64,000 bases of DNA from CAZICM01 sp964537685 (GCA_964537685.1 CAZICM010000012.1:1-64000), one strand, 5' to 3'. Numbered from the stretch's first letter, positions 1 through 8,191 are shown. The notes: generated by a model from the sequence alone, not told the origin. A program made the numbers and translations.

Positions 1-545
1 AGAACGCCGCTTACACGGGATGCGCGCGCGTTGCAATTTATTTGTGTTGCAAATCGAAGAGGGTGCCGAGCATGTCAAAAAGAGCTTGACCATGCCCCGG
101 CCTAGGCAGATCGGCATTGACCCTCGCGCATGCATTGGAGCGCATTGAATTACGCAAACAAATACCCGATTAGCGTATTACACAATCCGGTCAAGGCGGG
201 AGATAGACACTCAATAGAAAGTCTTATCCTTTACGTATAGATGCCCACCGATCGATATTGATGTATACACAACCCCATTCAACGAAACAACATCACCGGC
301 GATCTCCTTTGGAAATGCAAGCCTTTTTTGAGTGGGAAGGCCATCGAATCGGAACCTTCAAATGCGGTGCCGGGAGCGGTCAAAAAGCGGTGAAGGGAGC
401 GGTCAAAAAGCGGTGATGGAGCGGTAGCCGAGCGGTGAACGAGTGGTGACGAGCGGTGAATCGCGAAAATGAGGTTTTGGGGGAAGGTGGGGTTGTGAAA
501 GGAGCAATGCTTTGGTGGTGGATTGCCTAGAGTGCTAGAAGAGGG
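1..545. other. Left-edge non-coding region
   Basis: No convincing gene is seen here. A 93-codon minus-strand reading frame spans 279-560, but it is Pro/Ser-rich, lacks a ribosome site and runs through the tandem repeat, so it was not accepted. Visible elements are two palindromic TTGCAA boxes (31-36 and 47-52), an AT-rich stretch around 180-270 and the tandem repeat at 372-460. A transcription signal follows at 546-573. Whatever gene lies to the left is outside the window. Confidence 0.5.
372..460. repeat. Degenerate 23-bp tandem repeat, AGCGGT-based
   Basis: Two nearly identical 23-bp units start at 372 and 395, each holding GAGCGGTCAAAAAGCGGTGA. A third, diverged unit starts near 418, and two shorter GAG(C/T)GGTGA copies end at 460. 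The AGCGGT core recurs roughly every 10-13 bp, about one helical turn, which would suit a protein-binding array. No function can be read from it; it lies upstream of the promoter at 546. Confidence 0.7.
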
Positions 546-573
546 TTGACATGGGGGCAATCAATATTCTAAT
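546..573 (+). promoter_or_regulatory. Sigma-70-type promoter
   Basis: TTGACA at 546-551 is a perfect -35 hexamer, followed after 16 bp by TCTAAT at 568-573, five of six matches to the -10 consensus. It points to the coiled-coil gene, leaving a leader of roughly 130 nt to the ATG at 715 or 40-60 nt to the upstream alternatives. Confidence 0.5.
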
Positions 574-714
574 GCGTGGGAGCATGACGATCGGCGGAAT
601 GAATAGGCATGAAGCGGGTGTGTGCCCATATCAAGGCGTATGGAATTGAACGAAAGAGGGGGCTATTTTTTCACCGAGCAGCGCGGAAAAGCGCGGCGAG
701 CGGAGCAGAAAGCC

Positions 715-2658
715 ATGTCTTCCCATGATTCGCCGATTGATGTGAGCGGCTCACGCTGGAGTGAGAATCGAAAAGATTTTCATGATCCCATTCGGCCGCA
801 TCCCATGTTTCCCTTGAGTGAGGATCAACCCGAGGAAACAAGGCGTATTTATTACATCCACATTTGGCGAAGGAATGAGCAAACGGGCATTCCAGAGCGT
901 TGCCCTCGGCGCTTCACGGCCGAAGAGACGCGGGAAAAGGGATGGGAGCTGATTATTTCGAAGTATGGCCGAGGGTTTTATAGGGCCGAAGGGCTTTCAT
1001 CGATGTGTGTGAAACAGGCGTATAGCCGCGCCGCCGACGGGAGCGAATGGGAGTATTTTGCAGGCCCTGATCCAAAGCCTTTTTTCTCATCGGAACAAGG
1101 GGAAACGCCGCGCTTTGGAGTTTCGCAGCCCTCGGCGAACGCTCCGACTACGGCCACGCCCCCAAGTGCCGATCAAGGCATGAATTGGCTTGCTTTTTTG
1201 AGTGCCGAACGCGAGCGATCCGATCGGGCAATCGAGCGCGCGGAGCGATTAGCCGAGGCCGAGCGAGACCGAAATGCGCGCTTTGTGGAGGCGCTGATTT
1301 TGAATCGAGGAGATGCGCAATCCTCGAGCCTGAAAGAGTTTTTGATCTTGTCTCAGAAGCAGAACGAAATGGCGCAAAAGCAAGCCGAGGCCGAGCGAGA
1401 GCGAAGCGCGCGTTTTATGGAGGCTTTGGTGACGACGCGCGCGGATGCGCAGTCATCCGGCGTCAAGGAGTTTCTTGCTTTGGCTCAAAAACAAGCCGAA
1501 TCCGAGCGAGAGCGAAGCGCGAAGATGATGGAGCTTTTGGTCTCCCAGCGCACGGGATCGCCGCTTGCGGGTGTGAAAGAGGTTCTTGAGTTGAGCCGCG
1601 CGTTGCCCCGCCAAGGTGGGCTTTCCGAGCTAAAGGAAAACCTCGATTTGCTTGAAACGCTTGGGATTGGCGTTCGGCGGGATGCTGTGAATGGAGCCGG
1701 TGGAGGAGGGCAAGACGCCGACGCGAGCCTTGCAAAGGAGCTGATTTCGACGGTTCAGGGCGTGCTGAACGGGGCGAAGGATGTACCCGCCGCAAATGCG
1801 CCCGCAACGAGTGCGGCCCCGGCGAAGGAGCTTGAGCCGAACGCGACGACGGAAGCCGAGAAGCCCAAGGCGGCAAAATCAGTGACGATTTTCATTCATG
1901 GGATCGGCGAGGTGACGATGGATGAAAGCCGGTTTTTGGCGATGATGGAGGCAAGGCGAGCAGCGCAGGGAGCACAGGAGCAGGCGCCGCCCTCACGGCC
2001 CGCGCAGGCTTCGCCACAGGCCGCGCCCGAAGGTATGGCGATCATTGAGACGTTGGCGAAGCAGATGGCGCAAATGCAGGCGCAGATGATGGAACTCGCG
2101 AAGCGTCAAGCCGAGCTTGCGGCGTTGCTTTTGCCTCAAAAAGACCTTGTTTCGAAGGCTGAGCCGGAGAGCAAGCCGAGTCCAAAGACCGAGCCCGTAG
2201 TCCTTGAGATTTCGACGGGCGAGCCAGCCAATGATCAAGCTATTCAGGATTTGATCGCGGCGATCGAGGCGCCTTTCGAGGAAGGCCCGGAGGAGGCAGC
2301 GGAAGCCGCGCAGAGCGCTCTTGAGCCGGTCAGGCAGGCCGAGCCCGCGCAGAGCGAGAAAGCCGCGCAGAGCGCCCCGCAGGCCGCGCCAATGGCGGAA
2401 GCGATGCCGAGCGGCGAGGGCGAGGAGAGGGAAGACGAAGAGGCCACGCCGCCCTCACGGAATCAAATTCCGTTGGAGGAACGGCCGCCTTTGATTACGC
2501 CGCCGCCGAGTGTGTTGAGCGAGGATGATATCGCGAAGATTCTTTCACAGCCGGAAGTGATTGAGCTTTTGCCACCTGGATTGCAGGCGCATACGGATGC
2601 GATTATTCGAGAATTGCAGGAACGGCATAGAGCGAAGAGTACTGTGAAGTCTGCATGA
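715..2658 (+). CDS. Coiled-coil repeat protein of unknown function
   Basis: The protein of 647 aa is not recognised. Its N-terminal ~110 residues form a compact basic/aromatic domain containing RRIYYIHIW and a Trp/Tyr-rich stretch. Then come three imperfect ~37-44-residue repeats with the core AERERSARFMEAL followed by a KEFL-containing helix (about 1250-1600), predicted as long coiled coil. The C-terminal half is Ala/Glu/Pro-rich low complexity with a second Gln/Met-rich helix (about 2040-2140). The ATG at 715 was chosen because GGAG lies 9 nt upstream. The frame stays open to a GTG at 622 and an ATG at 640, so an N-terminal extension of 25-31 residues is possible. No signal peptide or membrane segment is seen. 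A scaffold or DNA-associated role is conceivable but unsupported. Confidence 0.75.
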   Translation: MSSHDSPIDVSGSRWSENRKDFHDPIRPHPMFPLSEDQPEETRRIYYIHIWRRNEQTGIPERCPRRFTAEETREKGWELIISKYGRGFYRAEGLSSMCVKQAYSRAADGSEWEYFAGPDPKPFFSSEQGETPRFGVSQPSANAPTTATPPSADQGMNWLAFLSAERERSDRAIERAERLAEAERDRNARFVEALILNRGDAQSSSLKEFLILSQKQNEMAQKQAEAERERSARFMEALVTTRADAQSSGVKEFLALAQKQAESERERSAKMMELLVSQRTGSPLAGVKEVLELSRALPRQGGLSELKENLDLLETLGIGVRRDAVNGAGGGGQDADASLAKELISTVQGVLNGAKDVPAANAPATSAAPAKELEPNATTEAEKPKAAKSVTIFIHGIGEVTMDESRFLAMMEARRAAQGAQEQAPPSRPAQASPQAAPEGMAIIETLAKQMAQMQAQMMELAKRQAELAALLLPQKDLVSKAEPESKPSPKTEPVVLEISTGEPANDQAIQDLIAAIEAPFEEGPEEAAEAAQSALEPVRQAEPAQSEKAAQSAPQAAPMAEAMPSGEGEEREDEEATPPSRNQIPLEERPPLITPPPSVLSEDDIAKILSQPEVIELLPPGLQAHTDAIIRELQERHRAKSTVKSA

Positions 2659-2762
2659 CGACAGTAGGTTTGATTCGTTAAACAATTGCTACAAAAATGG
2701 GGAATGTACAACAGGTAACCAGAAATGAGCATTCTTTGAGTGGGAAAGTCTTCTATACAAAT

Positions 2763-3137
2763 TTATACTCGCTTGAATGCTATTCGTGCCGTATTAAGTA
2801 AAGTGACCGCATCTCCATCCTCATTCCATACTGTTCTCTTCAGGCCCCAGTAGAAAACGTGAACACGATAGCCCTGTTTATTAATGAATATTCGATCCGT
2901 ACCCTTCTTGGTATAGAGGAGCAGATAATCAGTAGGCGATACGAGCAAATCAGGGAACCAATAAACGTGTCGATTCTTATTAGAGATCGTTCCATCATCG
3001 TTATCTGTCGAATCAAGAATTAGATAGTGCATAAGGTTGCACTGCCGCACGACACGTAATACGATCCGCTCAGTCAACAAGTCGCCTTTGCCTGTTACGG
3101 CGACTATGCGTAGATTTGTAACTGCGTTGAAAGCCAT
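2763..3137 (-). CDS. Small lamin-tail-domain-like protein, retron operon
   Basis: This 124-aa protein is predicted to be all-beta and has no signal peptide or TM segment. The C-terminal pattern WNEDGDAVTLL (residues 104-114), preceded by YLLLYTKKG (71-79) and an FPD strand (61-63), resembles lamin-tail (LTD) immunoglobulin-like domains, where W-x-x-D-G-D-x-x-x-L follows a YxxxYT strand. That assignment is by motif reading only. The ATG overlaps the stop codon of the upstream gene by one base (TAATG), implying translational coupling, so it is the third protein gene of the retron operon. Base composition is visibly more AT-rich than in the flanking genes. It could be a binding or structural partner of the effector; no catalytic motif is seen. 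Confidence 0.75.
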   Translation of the reverse strand: MAFNAVTNLRIVAVTGKGDLLTERIVLRVVRQCNLMHYLILDSTDNDDGTISNKNRHVYWFPDLLVSPTDYLLLYTKKGTDRIFINKQGYRVHVFYWGLKRTVWNEDGDAVTLLNTARIAFKRV

Positions 3138-3715
3138 TAGCGAGCTCCTTCTCGAGCGGAGTTACGCCAACGGTAAAAACCGGAAAGTATCGCGACCAAG
3201 ACGAGAGCGAGGCCCACCAGCAAGTTAGCCCAAGAAATATGTGGAGAGATGCCTGCGCTAAATAGTCCACCACCAATGGCGAGCAGTGCACCTTCCACCC
3301 AAATAGTTCGGGTGGCATTGCGAAGCCCATCTTCGGCAAGCGCACACCGCATGTCGAGATTGTGCTGTGCTTGTGTGAGCGTTTTGACCTCCTCCTCTAG
3401 CGCCGCAATTGACTCGTCGCGCTCGGCCACGAGTCCCAGCCAATAGTCTCGCTCGTCGAGCAGCACTTGAACAATTACAGGGTCCGTTAATTTTTCGCGG
3501 GGGATTGAACCCAAAGCGGGTTCATACCGCACGACTTCACGGACACGTCGTTGCGTGACCGCTTCGGTCGTTTCGCGTTGAACTTCCACCGCCCCGGGTT
3601 CGTTTTCAGACGGGAGAGAAAGCAGTGACTCGGGTCTTTCGTTAGCAGTGGCATGCTTGGGCATTACAAAGCCTATAGAGAAAAATATGAAGGGAAGAAT
3701 AGACCCCGAAAGCAA
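3137..3715 (-). CDS. Coiled-coil protein with two C-terminal TM helices, retron operon
   Basis: Not recognised as a named family. As drawn (192 aa, TTG start 10 bp after the RT-TIR stop) it has a hydrophobic N-terminus (residues 2-18), an acidic and basic soluble stretch (20-95), a heptad-rich coiled coil (about 96-128) and two TM helices (about 137-156 and 162-181) joined by a short loop, ending in a basic tail. An ATG at 3664 (residue 18) is an alternative start that would remove the hydrophobic N-terminus and leave a soluble sensor or stalk anchored by the hairpin of TM helices. Its position between RT-TIR and the LTD-like gene, with almost no spacing, suggests a membrane-linked component of the retron system. 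That role is inference. Confidence 0.75.
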   Translation of the reverse strand: MLSGSILPFIFFSIGFVMPKHATANERPESLLSLPSENEPGAVEVQRETTEAVTQRRVREVVRYEPALGSIPREKLTDPVIVQVLLDERDYWLGLVAERDESIAALEEEVKTLTQAQHNLDMRCALAEDGLRNATRTIWVEGALLAIGGGLFSAGISPHISWANLLVGLALVLVAILSGFYRWRNSAREGAR

Positions 3716-3725
3716 GACAAAAAGC

Positions 3726-5225
3726 TCATGTTGTAGCCCCCTCCAGTCGTGTCAATAATTCCTTCACAGCGGCTACGATTTTAGAAGCGTCATCTCCCCA
3801 TGAAAGGTACCGCTTATCACCGTGCAGGGCAAGACGCCGCCAAAGTGCGTCACGGGCTTCGTCATCCGCTGCCACAAGTAATGGGAGCACTCGGGTCGTG
3901 CCTTCGGATATCTCGCGAGCCAGTGCGGCATTCATTTCCTTTTGCGGCCAGTGCTTTTCGAGAGACCGCTCGCTGATAACCACCAAAACGAACTTCGCTT
4001 GAACGAGTGCGCGATTGATCACGTTCGTGACGCTATCGCCCCATAGAATCTCTTTGGCGTCAAGAAAATAGCTTATGCCTGCAAGTTCGAGTGCATCGGC
4101 AATTGGCTTGACAACGCGATCCTTATCCTCGCTGGCGTGACACAAGAAGACATCTTTTTCGGTAGCATCGATCATAGTAAGCACCTTGCTTTTCGCATCT
4201 GGATTCAGATTGCAGTAATAACGCAACAACTTCACATAAATTGGATCACGTTCACCCCTCACGAGGCCGATAAAATCGATCTTTCCTCGAACAACCTTCT
4301 CAAATTTGGGCGGACGCTTGCGAGGACCGCGATCTTTTTTATCCCATTTCGTCGCAAACTCATTTTGTGCTGCGGGAAGACCGTGCTTTCTCCAGGCGTG
4401 TAGCATGGCCCTCACCTGACGAACGAACTCTCTCGTAACATTGGGTCGAACATTTGCTGTTAGGCCAGTTACCTCTTGACGCTTCGTCTGGTCAAGAAGT
4501 CGTGTCTTTTCGGGGTTCAATCGAAAGCCATGCTTCTCAATCAGGCTCACAAAGGCATCGGAAAGTTTGGGTTCTTGCTTGGGTATGAATGTGGCAATTT
4601 CTAGCGGGAATTCGCGACGCGTTGTGGAAAAAGTGATGTCGTCGCAGTATCGCGTGTAGCGGCAATCGTGCTCTCTTGCGAAAGACGTCAATTCAGCATC
4701 GAGGCGGTCGCAAACAATGTTCGACATAACTGGGGAAGTCGGAGCACCTTGGGGAAGTCGCCCATCCAAGCAGCACAAATGAGCAAGTTCCTGGGCGACA
4801 TCCCTGTTAAAGTTGAAACGAGGGCTCTGCAAAATACCGCGGATACGCCCAAAGTGGACGGAATGGAAGAAATCTTGGAGATCGATGTTGAGTATCCAAC
4901 GCTTCCGACAGTGTACTTTCGCGTTTTTTGCAATATTCATATCTTTGACGAACCCAAATACGGGTTTTCGCGGCTGATGGATCTCCAAAAGGACATCAGC
5001 AACACGTCGTTGCATTTCGCGGATCGGTTTTATAGGTGCCTCTATGAGCCTTGGTTTTCCGTTTTTTTTGCTTATCGTAAATGATTTGTAACGTTTGGTG
5101 GCGGGTTTTCGACGCAAGAGAAAAGTAAACGTTTCGTATGTTACGCCCACGAAGGTCGCGAGATCGCGTTTCGTCTTCATGGCAAGAAACTGCTCCGCTC
5201 GCGGCGATTTAGCGGGTCGATTCAT
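3726..5225 (-). CDS. Retron reverse transcriptase fused to TIR domain
   Basis: The 499-aa protein starts 15 bp after the msr-msd RNA. The RT half (residues ~1-345) has palm motif A (LNIDLQDFF, Asp115), PQGAPTSP (158-165), the catalytic YCDD (193-196), and the two motifs that mark retron RTs among bacterial RTs: NAxxH (NAKVH, 101-105) and VTG (252-254). The C-terminal ~140 residues are a TIR domain: KDVFLCHASEDKD (357-369) as beta-A/box 1, FVLVVISERS (412-421), and W426/E430 placing the Glu where TIR NADases have their catalytic residue. The family makes a branched msDNA; TIR effectors usually hydrolyse NAD+ and cause abortive infection. Retrons associated with TIR are known from defence surveys. 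ATG 5225 is taken as start; Met16 (with GGAG about 12 nt upstream) is an alternative. Two unknown genes follow in the operon. Confidence 0.93.
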   Translation of the reverse strand: MNRPAKSPRAEQFLAMKTKRDLATFVGVTYETFTFLLRRKPATKRYKSFTISKKNGKPRLIEAPIKPIREMQRRVADVLLEIHQPRKPVFGFVKDMNIAKNAKVHCRKRWILNIDLQDFFHSVHFGRIRGILQSPRFNFNRDVAQELAHLCCLDGRLPQGAPTSPVMSNIVCDRLDAELTSFAREHDCRYTRYCDDITFSTTRREFPLEIATFIPKQEPKLSDAFVSLIEKHGFRLNPEKTRLLDQTKRQEVTGLTANVRPNVTREFVRQVRAMLHAWRKHGLPAAQNEFATKWDKKDRGPRKRPPKFEKVVRGKIDFIGLVRGERDPIYVKLLRYYCNLNPDAKSKVLTMIDATEKDVFLCHASEDKDRVVKPIADALELAGISYFLDAKEILWGDSVTNVINRALVQAKFVLVVISERSLEKHWPQKEMNAALAREISEGTTRVLPLLVAADDEARDALWRRLALHGDKRYLSWGDDASKIVAAVKELLTRLEGATT

Positions 5226-5239
5226 AGGTGATGAAATGC

Positions 5240-5416
5240 GGGTGATGTCCTCGAATTTTCCATTCCGCCTTTGTTGTATATTTTCATGTTATGATACAAT
5301 ACTGAACTGATCATAAATGAAGTTATGATAATACAAAGGTGGGCGCTAAGGTACGGCTGACCATGCAAATGTGCCGCAGGATCGACAGCACAAAGATAAT
5401 TCCGAAGACATCACCC
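5240..5416 (-). ncRNA. Retron msr-msd RNA
   Basis: The region just upstream of the RT gene folds as a retron RNA on the minus strand. Repeat a1 (5416 to 5396, GGGTGATGTCTTCGG...AATT) pairs with a2 (5259 to 5240, AATT-CGAGGACATCACCC): ten perfect bp, one G-U, further pairs and one bulge. After a1 an msr hairpin lies at 5371-5391, 7 bp with loop CGATCCT. The msd is a long imperfect hairpin at 5268-5339: CCTTTGT pairs with ACAAAGG at the base, TTCAT/ATGAA in the middle, and TTATGAT pairs with ATCATAA around a 14-nt apical loop. Order a1-msr-msd-a2-RT is the canonical retron layout. The branching guanosine could not be assigned; a1 is followed by GGAATTATC rather than an obvious AGC. Confidence 0.85.
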
Positions 5417-5422
5417 AAACGA

Positions 5423-5451
5423 ATACTCGCAGAAACAGGATGCGGTTTCAA
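5423..5451 (-). promoter_or_regulatory. Possible promoter of the retron transcript
   Basis: On the minus strand TTGAAA (5451-5446) is followed after 17 bp by GAGTAT (5428-5423), a poor -10 hexamer. Start of transcription would fall at about 5416, exactly where the a1 repeat begins, which is the only strong argument for it. Confidence 0.3.
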
Positions 5452-5592
5452 GACAAAAGAATCGTTATTTGTGATCAATCATTTTCATTAAAACCGTGCC
5501 CAGGCTAGCCCACCACGTTCAAATCCATCTCCTCAAACCGCCCCCGCCTCATCACTCTTGTATAACGATCAGTTTTACTCTACAGAAGAGCC

Positions 5593-6591
5593 ATGCGCGA
5601 ACTCCGCCCCTTTTCAAGATGCATCCTGCTCATTTCCGCCCTTGCGCTCTTCCTCTTCGCATTCCCCGCCCGCGCAATCCCGCCCGATCCCGAAACCGTC
5701 CGCCGAGAACTCTTCGAGGCGTCTGTCGCCCACGTTAAGCATAAACGCTATGAACTCGCGCTTTCCGCAGCCAAAGCCGCTCTTGTCATTCGCCGCGATC
5801 GCGAAATCTTGTGCAACGCAGGCTTGATCGCTTCACGGATCGATCGCTTCGTCGAATCCGCCGAGTTCTTGCGCGAATGTATCGAGCTGGCTACCAATCC
5901 CACCAATGACAAGGAGGAACTCGAACGGCGCCTCACGCACGCGACCGCATTCGCCATGGCTCGCACGCATATCGGAACCCTTCGCATCGTCGCGCCGCCC
6001 CTCGCAACGATCTTTGTCGACCACCGAAAAATCGGTACCGCTCCGCTCGATCACGAGGTTTTTGTTCCCGCAAACCAAAATATCGAGATCCTGGCCGATA
6101 ACTTCGACGGTAAAGGCTCCGAGCGTGTGACCATCGCGCCGGGTCAAAGCAAGACCGTTGTTGTGCGTACACGCTCAGTACCTAAACCCCTTGTTTCAAA
6201 GCTTCCCGAGCCTAAAACGCCCTCGCCCGCAACCCCGCCGCCCATGGAGACCCCATCGCTCTTCTCGTCGAGTCTCCTCTTTCGTGTAAGTGTGATCGGA
6301 ACACTCACGGCGCTGGGAGCTTCAGGCTCTTTCCTCGTCGCTTCTGAACTCGATATTGCAAGCCATCGCGAGCAAATCAGCGCAGCACGGCGCCGTTATG
6401 GCTGCGGATGCGCGTGCAGCGTGGAACCCGAATGCACCGAAGCAGAAGGACTCGTGGAAAGAGCGCACAACTTCCGAACCCTCGCCATCGCAAGCGGTAT
6501 TAGCGCGGGCATTGGCTTGGGCATTACGATTGCGCTTGGAAAATATTTGCCCGTCCGCGCCTCGAGTCGAGGCATCGGCGTTGCCTTCTAA
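5593..6591 (+). CDS. PEGA-domain protein with signal peptide and TPR-like helices
   Basis: This is an exported protein of 332 aa. An N-terminal signal peptide ends near PARA (residues 26-29). An alpha-helical TPR-like part covers about 35-125. A PEGA-type beta domain (about 130-200) contains IFVDHRKIGTAPL and strands typical of the carboxypeptidase-like PEGA fold. A Pro-rich linker follows, then one TM helix (about 230-255), a Cys cluster (CGCACS) and a final hydrophobic segment near residue 300-318. Such proteins are common in myxobacteria next to Ser/Thr kinases and are thought to sit in the envelope. The next gene, only 13 bp downstream, encodes a kinase-like protein, so the two probably form a pair. 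The exact role is unknown. Confidence 0.8.
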   Translation: MRELRPFSRCILLISALALFLFAFPARAIPPDPETVRRELFEASVAHVKHKRYELALSAAKAALVIRRDREILCNAGLIASRIDRFVESAEFLRECIELATNPTNDKEELERRLTHATAFAMARTHIGTLRIVAPPLATIFVDHRKIGTAPLDHEVFVPANQNIEILADNFDGKGSERVTIAPGQSKTVVVRTRSVPKPLVSKLPEPKTPSPATPPPMETPSLFSSSLLFRVSVIGTLTALGASGSFLVASELDIASHREQISAARRRYGCGCACSVEPECTEAEGLVERAHNFRTLAIASGISAGIGLGITIALGKYLPVRASSRGIGVAF

Positions 6592-6604
6592 GAGGACGAG
6601 CATC

Positions 6605-8146
6605 ATGGATCCTTCGTTGTTTCGGCCCGGCGATCTGCTCGCTTCTTATCGCATTGAAGAGCACAAGGAGAATTTTGGATTGCTTCAATGCTTTCAGGCG
6701 ACCCACCTCCATAGCTCCGCAACGGTGTCGATTTATGTTCAAAACCTGTGGAAAGATCCTCTTCCCATCGAAGCCGTTCGTGCCTTCAAAGAGCGCGCCG
6801 AACGCTTGAGGCTCTTGCGCGCCGACCGTATCAACCCCCTGCTCGAGGCTGATATCGATGAAGATTTGGCTTGGGCCGCTTTCGCGCTTCCAGATGGCGA
6901 AAGTCTATTTGACTTCAAATATCATTGTCCGCCTTTTGATGTGAGGAGCGGAGCCGCATTGCTTCGCTCCATTGGCAAAGCCTTGCAAGAAGCCCATTCC
7001 GCAGGCTTTCACGGGATGTTGAAGCCAACCGCGATCTATCTGGATGAGCGCGGAGCCCTGCGCACTTTGGATCAATTCGGTATTGCAATGCTCTTTGAAA
7101 TGCTCCCCGAGACGCCGCTCCATGCCGCGCCTGAACGCTGGAAAGAAGGCAGACCGCTCACGGCGCGCATGGATATTTTTTCAGCGGCGGCGATTGTTTG
7201 GGAGGCCATCGCAGGCGATGAGCCGGGCGCGATTTCAGGCCACGATCCCCATCGAAATGAGCGGATCAGACAACCTTATCCTTCTTTGCGATCGCTTTGT
7301 TCCGATGTGCCTCAGGGCTTTTCCGACATGCTCGCGCGATGGATGTCTCACAACGAAGATGAGCGTCCAGTCTCTTGGATGGCTGCACTGGCCGAGCTCG
7401 AGGGTCACTTCGAAGGACATGCGCAGAAGGCTCTCACGAAGCCGGCGGCTCCGCATCCCACCGACGAAGATGCAGCGCCGAGCACGCTTCCAAGCAGCTT
7501 GATTGTTCAAACGCGCATGGCACCGCGTTCGGCCGAGCATGCTCAAGCTTTGCCCAGCGACAGAGCTTCCGCGCCCGCGAAAATAGCCTCGGCGAATTCC
7601 GCCAAGAATACCAGCGTGAGCCCGGCGCGGCCCTCGCCATCCGCGCCAATTACGAACGCGCCACCCATCGACGGCCCGAAAAGCACAGCGCAGGCGCCCA
7701 TGGAATCAGCGGTGAAACCCGAGCTTTTGAGGCCGGCGATGGAGGCCGGTTCAAGCACGAAAACCCTGGCAACGCCCCGATCAGGCAAAGCCAAAGTGAG
7801 CATGTTGTCATGGTTCGCAGCCCTGCTTTTGATGGGTGGAGGGCTCGCCGCGATATTGGCGACGCGCACGGCCGAACGCACGCCGCATGCACCGACAATG
7901 CAGAACCACATCGCTTCGCTCGCTCCAATCATGAGCGCTCAAACATCGGCAAAGATAGGCTTTTCAGAAGGGCAAAGGCCACAGGACAACAATACAAAGG
8001 ATCCAAACAGCGAAGCTCAAACGGCACAATCACCGCATCGCGCGCACGGCGGATCAGACGCGAGAGAGGCTGAAATCAAAGGCGATCGTCATGATCCCGA
8101 CTTGAACCTCAACGTTCGCGTGTACGCCGCGACTCCATCGAATTAG
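6605..8146 (+). CDS. Membrane-anchored Ser/Thr pseudokinase
   Basis: The 513-aa protein starts at an ATG preceded by AGAGGACGAG. The frame extends upstream inside the PEGA gene, but that part is a shadow. Residues ~10-270 follow a Hanks kinase fold: the N-lobe start YRIEE, a catalytic-loop equivalent HGMLKP (136-141) and a DFG equivalent DQFG (156-159), then an APE-like APERW. The catalytic Asp of HRD is replaced (HGM), the beta-3 lysine is absent (VSIYVQNL) and the glycine loop is not conserved, so it should not phosphorylate. A long Pro/Ala/Ser linker leads to a single TM helix (about 401-420) and a short polar outer tail. Its neighbour is the PEGA protein; together they may form a signalling or scaffold unit. 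Confidence 0.8.
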   Translation: MDPSLFRPGDLLASYRIEEHKENFGLLQCFQATHLHSSATVSIYVQNLWKDPLPIEAVRAFKERAERLRLLRADRINPLLEADIDEDLAWAAFALPDGESLFDFKYHCPPFDVRSGAALLRSIGKALQEAHSAGFHGMLKPTAIYLDERGALRTLDQFGIAMLFEMLPETPLHAAPERWKEGRPLTARMDIFSAAAIVWEAIAGDEPGAISGHDPHRNERIRQPYPSLRSLCSDVPQGFSDMLARWMSHNEDERPVSWMAALAELEGHFEGHAQKALTKPAAPHPTDEDAAPSTLPSSLIVQTRMAPRSAEHAQALPSDRASAPAKIASANSAKNTSVSPARPSPSAPITNAPPIDGPKSTAQAPMESAVKPELLRPAMEAGSSTKTLATPRSGKAKVSMLSWFAALLLMGGGLAAILATRTAERTPHAPTMQNHIASLAPIMSAQTSAKIGFSEGQRPQDNNTKDPNSEAQTAQSPHRAHGGSDAREAEIKGDRHDPDLNLNVRVYAATPSN

Positions 8147-8191
8147 TATCCGCGCCTCGATCACAAGCGAGTTGATCGATTGGAGGCGAGC

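Noticed and set aside
372..460. Possible CRISPR array
   Set aside because: Repeats are adjacent with no unique spacers; a tandem repeat.
279..560. 93-codon minus-strand frame at the left edge
   Set aside because: It reads through the AGCGGT repeats, is Pro/Ser-rich, has no ribosome site and overlaps the promoter at 546.
3726..5225. Group II intron RT or diversity-generating retroelement
   Set aside because: NAxxH and VTG motifs plus a1/a2 RNA point to a retron; no intron maturase domain, template/variable repeat pair or DGR accessory gene.
6356..6604. N-terminal extension of the pseudokinase
   Set aside because: It overlaps the PEGA gene in another frame; the ATG at 6605 has a good ribosome site and starts the kinase fold.
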